A stretch of DNA of 21,013 bases from Labyrinthula sp. Ha (lineage: Eukaryota > Sar > Bigyra > Labyrinthulida > Labyrinthulaceae): assembly GCA_015227615.1 (NCBI GenBank), contig JAALGZ010000120.1:1-21013 (forward strand), given 5' to 3'. A model generated the notes under the pieces. The model had not been told where the DNA came from. It was given only the letters and a program-made list of their open reading frames with translations, and did no database searches. Made by a program: the position numbers and the translations under genes. This document shows, piece by piece, positions 9,702 to 17,900 of this stretch (positions are counted from its first letter, which is position 1; every line of letters starts with the position of its first letter).

Positions 9702-10229
9702 TCAGAACATCTTTTCTTCGTATTTATGCTGGTTTAGGAACAAATCAAGGATCTCTTCTTGCTGCACTTTAACACCATATTCCGTAAACTTCCAATCAAT
9801 AAGAACTCCTTCATAGTAAGAAAAATGATCCACCAGCTTGGTCAAAAAAGAAGAAGTCTCTTCCTTCACGTCAAGGTCTTGAGTAGTTTCAAGCTTCAAA
9901 TCATATCGTATTATCCACTGCTTTAAAAAAAACTGTTCCCTTGCCTTTTTATTGACAAAAGGAGATCTATTCACTGTTATCAACTGAGTCCTTCTAGGAA
10001 TACTTTTTGGTCCTTTGATATTAAGTTTAAGTTCAGCAGGAAGGTCATATTCCATAAACTCCAAATTCGCTGGTTGAGAAATATCTGGGTTATCATTAAG
10101 AACCAATGATTGTTTGAGGTCGTCAAACACTTTTCGAACAGGCATCAAATCTTCTGGCGTCACTGATCTGAAACCCAGCTCGATTTTGGTTCGCCTCGGC
10201 GCTGTAGAAAACAACCTCTTCAAAATCAT
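9702..10229 (-). CDS. MRPS10: mitochondrial ribosomal protein uS10m (MRPS10/Rsm10 family), 175 aa
   Basis: This is the small-subunit protein uS10 of the mitochondrial ribosome, which sits in the head of the 30S-like subunit near uS3 and uS14. The signature is the loop segment at residues 73-100, with GPKSIPRR followed by VNRSPFVNKKAREQF; the RSP-x-V-x-KK-x-R-x-Q-F pattern is the classic S10 motif. It is followed by the helix and strand WIIRYDL. The N-terminus MILKRLFSTAPRR is basic, lacks acidic residues and has an FSTA-type site, as expected of a cleaved mitochondrial presequence. The 175-residue length fits nuclear-encoded uS10m and not the shorter bacterial or organelle-encoded forms. No intron is needed. 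It shares a 54-bp divergent spacer with LYAR and converges with the tail-anchored gene, their stop codons one base apart. Confidence 0.93.
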   Translation of the reverse strand: MILKRLFSTAPRRTKIELGFRSVTPEDLMPVRKVFDDLKQSLVLNDNPDISQPANLEFMEYDLPAELKLNIKGPKSIPRRTQLITVNRSPFVNKKAREQFFLKQWIIRYDLKLETTQDLDVKEETSSFLTKLVDHFSYYEGVLIDWKFTEYGVKVQQEEILDLFLNQHKYEEKMF

Positions 10230-10283
10230 CGATTTTTGTTTTTTGTATTATTTTTTGTTTCAAACGGATACAATTATACCGGA
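10230..10283. promoter_or_regulatory. 54-bp divergent spacer, presumed bidirectional promoter
   Basis: Only 54 bases separate the ATG of uS10m (minus) from the ATG of LYAR (plus). The strand facing LYAR is T-rich (TTTTTTGTATTATTTTTTG), followed by a mixed stretch with TATACC. Both transcripts must start within this spacer or inside the opposite gene. I see no certain TATA box; the AT tract may keep the region nucleosome-free. Confidence 0.55.
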
Positions 10284-11052
10284 ATGGTGTTCTTTGTATG
10301 CAATGGATGTAATTCAAGTTTAAGAAAAAAACAAGTAGAAAATCACTCATACAAATGTGAAAGTGGAGCAGTAACTAGTTTTTTTGCTTTTATTGCTCTA
10401 GCTCTATTCATGTGTCGACTGCAGTCAAGAGTTTGATTCCTATAGTTACAGAAAGCACACAACATGTATATCTGAAGCTGAAAAGTATGAGGGAAAGCTA
10501 TACAAAGGAAACAAGTCTTCAGGAAAAGTAGACATTCAAAGCAAATTTCTTCATTTTTTTCTTGATTTTGATTCTTCAAAATTTAATGCTGATATGAAAA
10601 GTGTTTTCTCTGAGATTTGTCAGTTTGACAACATTCCAAGGAAAGAAAAGAAGTTTAAAAACTTTGTGGTGAATAGTTTGAATATTAGAAGAAGTTCAGG
10701 AAGATTCAGCGCTGTTGACAGAATATGGAAAGAAGTCAAGGCTTCTTGGGATAAGCTGCTAGATGAAGAATCTAAAGTTAAGAAAACTGAGAGTCAAAAC
10801 AAGAGAAGAAAAGTTGAAGTTGAAGAAGTGAAGGAAAAACCAGAAACTGAAAAACAAGACAAGCTTGGAAAGACTTTGCGAAAGCTTCACAGGAAATACG
10901 ATGAAATTTCTGTCAATGAATTAGTTAAAAAAATGAAGAAGAAAGGACTATTGGAATCTCAAACTGACCTCTTTGAAACGATATTAAATTGTTCTGAAAT
11001 CACGCTTAATATAGGACTCGGAGACTCTAAGTGGTTGAAAATTTTGCCGTAA
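10284..11052 (+). CDS. LYAR: LYAR-type nucleolar zinc-finger protein, two exons, 245 aa
   Basis: This is the homologue of the cell growth-regulating nucleolar protein LYAR, a pre-rRNA processing and ribosome-assembly factor. The gene has two exons, 10284-10370 and 10402-11052, joined in phase 0. The spliced N-terminus starts MVFFVC as in human LYAR. Its first finger uses C6, C9, H21 and C25; the second uses C33, C36, H48 and C51 (SCVDC, then RKHTTC). The C25-to-C33 spacing equals the human protein, which fixes the splice. Residues about 104-113 contain FDNIPRKEKK, matching the conserved FDNVPRK block. A basic KRRK at about 163-166 is a likely nuclear signal. The last 60 residues (LRKLHRKYDEISVNELVKKM to WLKILP) fit the LYAR C-terminal winged helix. 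At 245 residues it is shorter than animal LYAR because the charged middle is short. Confidence 0.9.
10371..10401 (+). other. 31-nt intron in LYAR
   Basis: The intron starts GTAACT, has a T-rich body and ends ATTGCTCTAG. Without its removal the frame runs into a stop and the second zinc finger is lost. With removal, the two C2HC fingers acquire the same residue spacing as in known LYAR proteins. At 31 nt it is unusually short for a spliceosomal intron. Confidence 0.85.
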
Positions 11053-11101
11053 TTTTTTTTAGACGCACATATATTTCACTCTGTTATTCAAGCTCTTATA
11101 C

Positions 11102-12712
11102 TTATCGAATAGTTAAATCAATTAACAATTCGTTTTTATAATCGTGAAACTGTCCTTCTCCATAGTGCACTTCTTGACTTGCAAGAATATCTTTTTCTTT
11201 TTGAGACAGCTTAAACTCAAACGCGTTCAAAAAGTATGTTAAGAAAAGCTTCATTTCAAGAAGAGCAAAATCTTTACCCATACATATTCTCTTTCCAGAA
11301 GCAAAGACTAAATATTTTGTATCATCGAACGACTCAGGAACTCTTTCTTCACACATCCATCTCGTTGGATCAAACTGACTTGGATTTGTATAAAGAGCTG
11401 GATCATACGCCATGCAAAACGTATCATAAAATACCACTGTTCCTTTGGGCACAAAGCTTCCATCAGGAAGAACATCATCTTCTACTGCTTGTCTTCCATT
11501 ATACCCCACAACTGAGTGCAGTCTCATAGTTTCAAGTATAATTGCATCAAGTAACTTGCAAGCTTTCATCTTGTTCATATCAACATCAATATCATGAGTT
11601 TCTGGATCAAACTTGGAAAACTTCAGTACTTCTTGACGAAGATTTTCCTGTAGTTTAGTATCTAATCCTAAATACATAATCATATATTGTAAACTGAGGG
11701 ATGTAGTATGAGTTGCAGCTGCAAGAAATATAAGAGAGAAATCCTTCAACAACTCCCTTGTACAAAAGGGACTATCTCTTGCTATATTCATATACAAAGA
11801 TAATAAATCTTGTCCATCAAATGTAACTTTGCCTTGGGAAGCAAGACGTTTATCAACCATCTCATAACAAAGATCATTGAGTTTACGTTTCAGTTGAGAA
11901 TATTTAACCTTAGAGGGAACAATAAATTCACTTAGGGGTAGTTGCCAAACTGGATTGTTGAATGTATTCAATATCAGTTCTTGAAACATTTCAAAAGTTG
12001 AAGCATAATCATTCGCTTCTGCAGCATCCCGATATTCTTTTCCAAACCCAGCTTGAGAAATTACTCTGAAAGCGAATTGAAATATAAACTCCTTTAAAGG
12101 AACTTCTGTTGCAGTTCCGTCAGAGGATAATTCACTTATTCCAGCATACATATCGCGCAAGTGCGTCTTTATACAGTCACTGGCAAATCCATGTAAGTTT
12201 CTTTGTGTAAATATCTTAGAAGCTGTTTTTCTTTGAAAAGTAAACAACTTACCTTTATCAGCTGCATGCGGCCCATGCTGGGCTGTTAACACATTTTTAC
12301 CAAAGGATTGCTCAAAACCAAAGTCAACCTTCAAATAATTATCCACTCGATCTCTAAACACATGTCTTACCAAAACAGGATCAACAGTGAATAAAATAGG
12401 GTTGTAGTCCAGAAAAGCTCCACAGGCTGTTATTGTTTTCTTTGAGTTGCTGAAGTTTTTCGTGTACTTATGAAACAAAGATAAACGATAGTGATGTGTT
12501 CTAGGAATGTTTTTTATCATGTTTACAGCGAAAGAAAGAGGAGTAGAACCTAATTCTTCAGCAAACTCTATTTTCTTAGAATTCTGACTTAACTTTCTTA
12601 AAAGTGTAACATTTCTTCTCCAGCGAATAAGAACCCTTGCAAACTTATATACCACAAATAGCGCAAAGAATTTCGTGAACCTTCTCCACCAAGAAACTTG
12701 TTTCGAAACCAT
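11102..12712 (-). CDS. cytochrome P450, CYP86/CYP94-like, copy 1 (536 aa)
   Basis: This is a membrane-anchored, haem-thiolate monooxygenase. A hydrophobic segment at residues about 13-30 anchors it in the ER with the catalytic domain in the cytosol. Landmarks in order are the C-helix FTFQRKTAS (157-165, Phe where WxxxR normally has Trp), the I-helix AAATHTT (331-337), the K-helix ETMR (394-397, ExxR), FDPTRW (447-452, the PERF region) and the haem loop FASGKRICMG (470-479) with Cys477 as the haem ligand. The QRKTAS and I-helix contexts recall plant CYP86/CYP94 fatty-acid omega-hydroxylases, so a lipid substrate is likely but not shown. His335 replaces the usual Asp/Glu before Thr336. The gene is uninterrupted and full length. 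Its paralogue lies 8253 bases away on the same strand. The start has the context AGCAAATG. Confidence 0.95.
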   Translation of the reverse strand: MVSKQVSWWRRFTKFFALFVVYKFARVLIRWRRNVTLLRKLSQNSKKIEFAEELGSTPLSFAVNMIKNIPRTHHYRLSLFHKYTKNFSNSKKTITACGAFLDYNPILFTVDPVLVRHVFRDRVDNYLKVDFGFEQSFGKNVLTAQHGPHAADKGKLFTFQRKTASKIFTQRNLHGFASDCIKTHLRDMYAGISELSSDGTATEVPLKEFIFQFAFRVISQAGFGKEYRDAAEANDYASTFEMFQELILNTFNNPVWQLPLSEFIVPSKVKYSQLKRKLNDLCYEMVDKRLASQGKVTFDGQDLLSLYMNIARDSPFCTRELLKDFSLIFLAAATHTTSLSLQYMIMYLGLDTKLQENLRQEVLKFSKFDPETHDIDVDMNKMKACKLLDAIILETMRLHSVVGYNGRQAVEDDVLPDGSFVPKGTVVFYDTFCMAYDPALYTNPSQFDPTRWMCEERVPESFDDTKYLVFASGKRICMGKDFALLEMKLFLTYFLNAFEFKLSQKEKDILASQEVHYGEGQFHDYKNELLIDLTIR

Positions 12713-12748
12713 TTGCTTTTTATTTTTCGTTACCCTTAATATTCTGGA

Positions 12749-12759
12749 GGTGAATCACC
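12749..12759. promoter_or_regulatory. GGTGA-N-TCACC inverted repeat before P450 copy 1
   Basis: A perfect 5-bp inverted repeat with a one-base centre lies about 37-47 bp upstream of the P450 start codon. Dimeric transcription factors bind sites of this form. It could also act at RNA level in the leader. A match this short can arise by chance. Confidence 0.3.
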
Positions 12760-13112
12760 CCCGAGTTTTACGTTTCAGTACCTTCGCAATATTCTTTTGG
12801 GTGGTTATATTTATTCTTATTTTGCGTAAACTTTGGTATTTTATGTATTTTTTCTATTAAGACTGTTCCATTTTCTAGCCAAAGTTCATATTTCACACAT
12901 TGAGCCCGGGAAAATAAACACATCAACTCACAATTTCAAGTAAATATTGCATACTTATCCATTTTGTTATTTCTTCTTTTTATTTGACTTTTCTATAATA
13001 TTCTTAAATCATATAATATAAATGCTGAAATTTCTTACAGTCTTCTTATTCTAACTGAACTTGATTCTGCTTTAGGTTAGATTTACTGAATGGAATCTTC
13101 CGTAACAGTTGC

Positions 13113-13198
13113 TCCCCAGTTTTTCATTCCATGTTCCATCAAGTTTTAAAATCCTCCTCTAAGTTTCCCCAGATTATATTCCGGAATGTTCCATCGAG
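13113..13198. promoter_or_regulatory. direct repeats with heat-shock-element-like motif
   Basis: Two copies of a roughly 31-33 bp segment (TCCCCAG ... ATTCC ... ATGTTCCATC[A/G]AG) lie at 13113-13143 and 13166-13198. The second contains TTCcgGAAtgTTC at 13179-13191, a perfect nTTCnnGAAnnTTCn pattern as bound by trimeric heat-shock factor. Just upstream, GGAATCTTCC at 13092-13101 is a two-unit GAAnnTTC. The cluster is about 0.4-0.5 kb upstream of P450 copy 1. The regulatory role is inferred. Confidence 0.4.
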
Positions 13199-14441
13199 AT
13201 AGATTCTTTTCAACCGGGACGAGAAATCAAGACACTGGCTTGGATTGTTCTTGTCTCACCACGCTTTGTAACTTTGTCTTACGAAACAAAACGATATTCT
13301 ACATATAATGCTTTTAGTGTATGCTTGAAACAAAAGTAGACGCTTATACACGTGGCCAAAATCAACACCGTAAAAAGCTTTTAGGTACCTTTTAAAATGT
13401 AAAATTTCTCTTCTTTTCTTTTTTTCAACAATTAATTATTAACGGTTATTAACAACAACTAATACCAAAGTCACTAATATATCAAATACCTACCTTGTTC
13501 CAATACCTATTTTTACGAAAACTTCCTTAAAGCCATTGCGCCCAAATCCCTCAAACTACAGATGTCGGTATTGAAGTTTCCTTCCATACTACTCAAGTGA
13601 GATTTCATCATATCAAGTTAATGCAAATTTGTATGAAGTTTTTTCGGGAATATTGTACACCAAATGTCACCCATAAATCACGCAGCCTCAAAGACGAATA
13701 TCAAAAAACAGCAGGAACCAACAAAAAAACCAAAGCTGAAACCAAAAATACAACCACTACATACAGAATAACTCGTTTCTTCTTTCAAATCATCATCTTT
13801 TAAACCAATAAACTACATTGATTCTATATATAAGCAACCTCTTGAATGTAGTTGCTATACATTTGCTCAAACAAGACATTTATGATGTACCTCAGCTTAA
13901 AATTATTTCTGAGAAAGTTAAACATAAAATCGAAAAGATCTCTTCAACATCCTCGAAAACGAAATTCGCCTCATGATTTAAATTAAGCCAATGTTCTTTA
14001 ACACTAAATATAACAATACGTGATAGTAAGAATGTTGTATGGATTTCTGAAAGAAATGCAGGTGTCTCAGCTCAAGCTTAGCTCCATTGAAACTACACTA
14101 CATGATTTATAAGTATTGTCCTTTACTAAGACTTCATGACCTGAGTTATGCCTGTCCACAAAATAATGCTTTGGTTGTATAGATTCTATAAAATACGCAT
14201 TTTGAGACAGCATAGTACCTTAACATTTTCCTGACTAAAAATGACTTCCCTACACGAATGTTTATACATTCATACTATTGAAGTTTGCGTTCTATACTTA
14301 AGCTTGGGATTCTAAGATAGTCCATTTCAATTATTTTCCGATAAATTTGTTTTTGGTTTGTGTTAGTTTTTAGATATTCTGAAAAAATGGGCAAATGTAA
14401 AGTCATAATTCTCTTTCTAGTGAATCTCCATTACTTCCAAC

Positions 14442-14923
14442 CAGGGTTGGGATTTGATTTATAAATAATTTGCCAAATAAAACTTTCCACATTTTTTTCC
14501 ATTTATTGAATCTGAGAAGTCCCATATAATTTTTATTCAGTATGGAAAATCAATTGATTATCAACAATAAATTGAGTCACACGGCCTTGGACCAAGCAGT
14601 CAATAAATCTATGTTTCATTCTGCAATCGCATGAAATTCCTCAAAATATGGGGCATACTTCCCTACTGCATCTCATTACTGATTTATTCCCATGTCACGT
14701 GTCCAGTTTTTAAAGGTTTTCAGATGATGCAGAAAATTTTTAAGAAATTCTCGGAAATTTAAGACAAGGTCCCATAGCCCATCTTTCTTTTGATACTCAA
14801 TTGCTAATCAGAATAAAAACTAAATCATTTGATTAAAATCAAAATCCCAATTCATTCATTGATAATCAGAATTAAAACAATTATTAAATTATTATTGATA
14901 ATTTCTATCAATTCCTATCCCTA
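14442..14923. mobile_element. hAT-like non-autonomous DNA transposon (MITE), 482 bp
   Basis: The left end begins CAGGGTTGGGATTTGATTT. The right end, read inward on the minus strand, begins TAGGGATAGGAATTGAT, giving imperfect terminal inverted repeats of about 20 bp that share AGGG-N-T-N-GGA-N-TTGAT. The AGGG(T/A)(T/G)GG start is typical of hAT ends. The flanks CTTCCAAC (14434-14441) and CCTTCAAC (14924-14931) match at six of eight bases, as expected of an aged 8-bp hAT target-site duplication. The interior is AT-rich and non-coding, with a direct repeat of an AATCAGAAT-AAAAC motif near 14806 and 14863 and a second copy of a TIR-like GGGATTTTGATTTTAA segment on the minus strand near 14830-14853. 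It encodes no transposase. Confidence 0.6.
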
Positions 14924-17900
14924 CCTTCAACGCACAGCCACAATGTGTCTTTTCAAACAAAGATCCAAAAAATTTTGATCAGTTTCATTTTGTATTGTAT
15001 TTGATTACTTTGAACTGCATTTCTACTCTATTTTTTCAAGTTAACCTGTATTCTTGCTCAACAAACTTCAATGTGTAATTCTCTTTTCTTAATTAATTCT
15101 TGGAGGTAGAAAATTTCTCATATGGTTTCTGAAAGCTGTTTTAGACGTCTTTCAGCGGTTATAAGACAAATTAGCAGTTTGAAATATTTGAGTTTAGTTT
15201 AATTCCAAAATATAGTAGAAACAAAACAGGCCAAACTAGCACATGGAATATTAAAATGGCAGCAAACGTTCTATCCAGGCACGGGTTTCGTATTTGACAA
15301 GAAGTACGCTCATAACAGGAGGAAATATGCATAGTCTCTGTTCTATTCGGTTATCTCTCATTAGCAGAGTTAAACCAGTGTATTTTAGCCCCAATTTCTG
15401 TATCATTTTTTTATCTATGAATTATATCACACTTCATATTACAATAAAAATATACGGTCTGCAAGAATAAAATGGACATCTACATCCAAATATTCATCTA
15501 CTTGTCCTAGAGAAACATAGTTTTCCAATCACTGTTCTATTGTCATCACTTCTAAAGCATGCACGGGTCAGCATTAACTTGTTTGATCCATCGATACCAA
15601 TAGAAGCAATTAGTTCATTAACCTTTCTAGGGACAAATTTCGCGGTATATACTTCTTTGGCATCTCTACATAGCAGTTCTAACTATAATTTATTCAAAAC
15701 AATCTCAATATTCAACAAAATACTGCAATTTAAGAGGCCGGGGATAGAAATTATATTACCTCCTTTTGAATATGTCTCTGTATGAATATTTCCACACTCT
15801 AGCATTTCTAATGGGTTACTTAACAATCTATTGCTTTGGGGTAGATCTCATGCAAGTACGCCTATTTATTAAAAGCACTATTAATAATGTCATTTGTACT
15901 GTTATTGAGCTGTCCTTCAATTTCTTAGAAAAAAATCAAGAATATAAAAGTAAATAAGGGCTAGGTTGGATAATTGCTATTTACACCTAATTGCTACGTC
16001 ATTTTAAATCTATTATCTACAACGAATTTAAATTCTTCTCATCTAGTAATTACTAAAGTTGCTTCTAGTCCCCCCTACCAAATAGAGTGAATAAAATATT
16101 CTTTCTTCTGTATTGTATTCTTACATGTATGAAGTGGATTCTCGGCACCGAAAATAGTTTAGAATTGGGTCAAACGTTGCATGAATCTATTTATCAAGAG
16201 ATCTGCGATATTACTTAAACATTAAAAATAATAAAAGATTACTAATGAATATCAATAACAAATATAATTGCAGCAATATTATAATCATAAGTTATCAATA
16301 AATAAGACCGAATACTACAAGGTATGCTCCTTTTGCTGCCTACCTCGATACTGAAATAAGTCCACAATGAAATTGTAAAAGAATGAAGGACTTAAGAAAG
16401 TTAGCACCTAATGCTTTGATTGCAGAATGTTAGTAAAATACATAAAAATTTTGTCGACAGAAGAATAAAAGGATACACTTAGACAATTATCTTCTACAAG
16501 GAGGGTGTTCTGTGATTAGAGTCACATCTCTTGCAGCTATGAAGTTACTTAACTGGTTTTCCGTTCCTGTAGTATCAACTTCTAGAATACTAATACTTGC
16601 AATAAGATAGGAAGTAGGTAAGGATATATTATATTTCCTTCTATGATCTAGATACTCTATGATCAAATAAACGAAAGTGGTCTATTATCTAACAACATAT
16701 ATCTGTAATAAATGAAGTGTAAGTAAATACCCATCAAGACAATACCCATACTATCGAACAAACCCAAGACCATTAATATGAAGTATTGGAACTTAGTCTA
16801 ACCTAAAATCTACAACAGCGGTGAAGTGAAGACCTGTTTCCCGTAAAAGGTACATAACACCATCATTTTCACTTTGCGGCTGTTATTACATATGTGCCAG
16901 CTTTCAAGTAACCCTTAAGCTGTTTCAACTCCATCACCTCTAATTGGTAAGTGAACAATTGAGACAACCGACAAAGGAGCATATGATGAGGGTCGGTTCA
17001 TCTTTAAGTACCTCATATTCATTATGTCCCCAACAGAATATAGAATAGCTAAAAACCGTAAAGTTGAGAGCGAACAGTACGATATTGTAACTGTGGTGCT
17101 CTAGTATGATGGCTTCAGGACTTCTGTCCCAAATCCGGTTCTATTATCCTCTGAAAAAAACTTGTAAAGACAAATCTAGTTGATAGAATATGTATTTGTT
17201 ACATTTCCACATTACTCTAATTGGGATAGTATATGCCAATTTGCTACTCAATAACCTATCAAAAAAAATATCCTTGTTTCGTTACAATTGAAGCCCGCTG
17301 ACATAATCTGCCTACTATTGATATTTCAGTATCTCTTCTACAATAAGACTATCCAGGCTAGAAGTACTGATTACTATTTTTTGACAGTTGAGCTGATCTC
17401 AGCCCAGAAAACATTTCTATCATTGTTTTATGGGAATAGTGCTCAAGTTGCAGTTCCAGATATCATATGTCCATCATAATACATTTTGCTACAAAATATA
17501 TGAGAGACTCACGCAGAGAATAGGAAGAGTTACGTTATCCTATGTTGTCCAAAGATATAAATTCCCTGCTCTTGGATATAAGATTCTTGCCAATGCTTGC
17601 TATCTATAATGCCCGATATGCTTTGAATCAGCTAAATTGGATCACGTATTGGCTGTTCCCAGTGTCTTCAGCCAGGTTATTAGAACTATTTTTTTTTACA
17701 TCTGACCATAGTTCTCGACCATACAAAGAACTTCTTCGTGTGTTTTAGCTTATATGGCATTAATGAATCCTGTATTAAACTTTGCTATGAACTGCAACTT
17801 GCAATTTCTCTTCACCATGAAATCGTCACATGTGGAATGAACTAATTCGTCCATGTAAAGACTCCTGTTTGCTTCATACCCTTTAAGTATTGGTTTTCTC

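Larger units (their letters stand above)
12713..14441. other. intergenic region upstream of P450 copy 1
   Basis: There is no convincing gene in this 1.7 kb. It holds an imperfect palindrome close to the P450 start, a duplicated motif with a heat-shock-element pattern near 13.1-13.2 kb (listed separately), and T-rich tracts. On the minus strand from about 13430 to 13140 one frame stays open except for a single TGA and a final stop, with a protein-like segment (RLKRIYLDGTFRNIIWGNLEEDF). It has no match I recognise, and I treat it as a weak trace at most. Confidence 0.45.

Noticed and set aside
10594-11052. LYAR start at the internal ATG (152 aa)
   Set aside because: The upstream exon encodes the conserved MVFFVC start and two C2HC fingers, so this Met is internal (residue 94).
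11236-11529. 97-codon plus-strand open frame inside P450 copy 1
   Set aside because: It is an antisense shadow of a strongly supported P450 gene. A similar shadow occurs at 19698-19964 within copy 2.
12895-12960. GC-rich palindrome GCCCGGG as a regulatory site
   Set aside because: Too short and isolated to support a call.
13140-13430. Minus-strand frame with one internal TGA, containing RLKRIYLDGTFRNII
   Set aside because: The DGTF segment briefly recalled MULE-type transposases, but nothing around it supports that family and the total open length is compatible with chance.
15540-15957. Two overlapping plus-strand frames of 81 and 63 codons
   Set aside because: They have no recognisable motif and Ser/Leu/Ile-rich composition as expected of AT-rich non-coding DNA; the first starts at TTG.
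17288-17748. Two plus-strand frames of 63 and 68 codons
   Set aside because: Length is within chance for this base composition, and composition is hydrophobic without defined membrane spans or start context.
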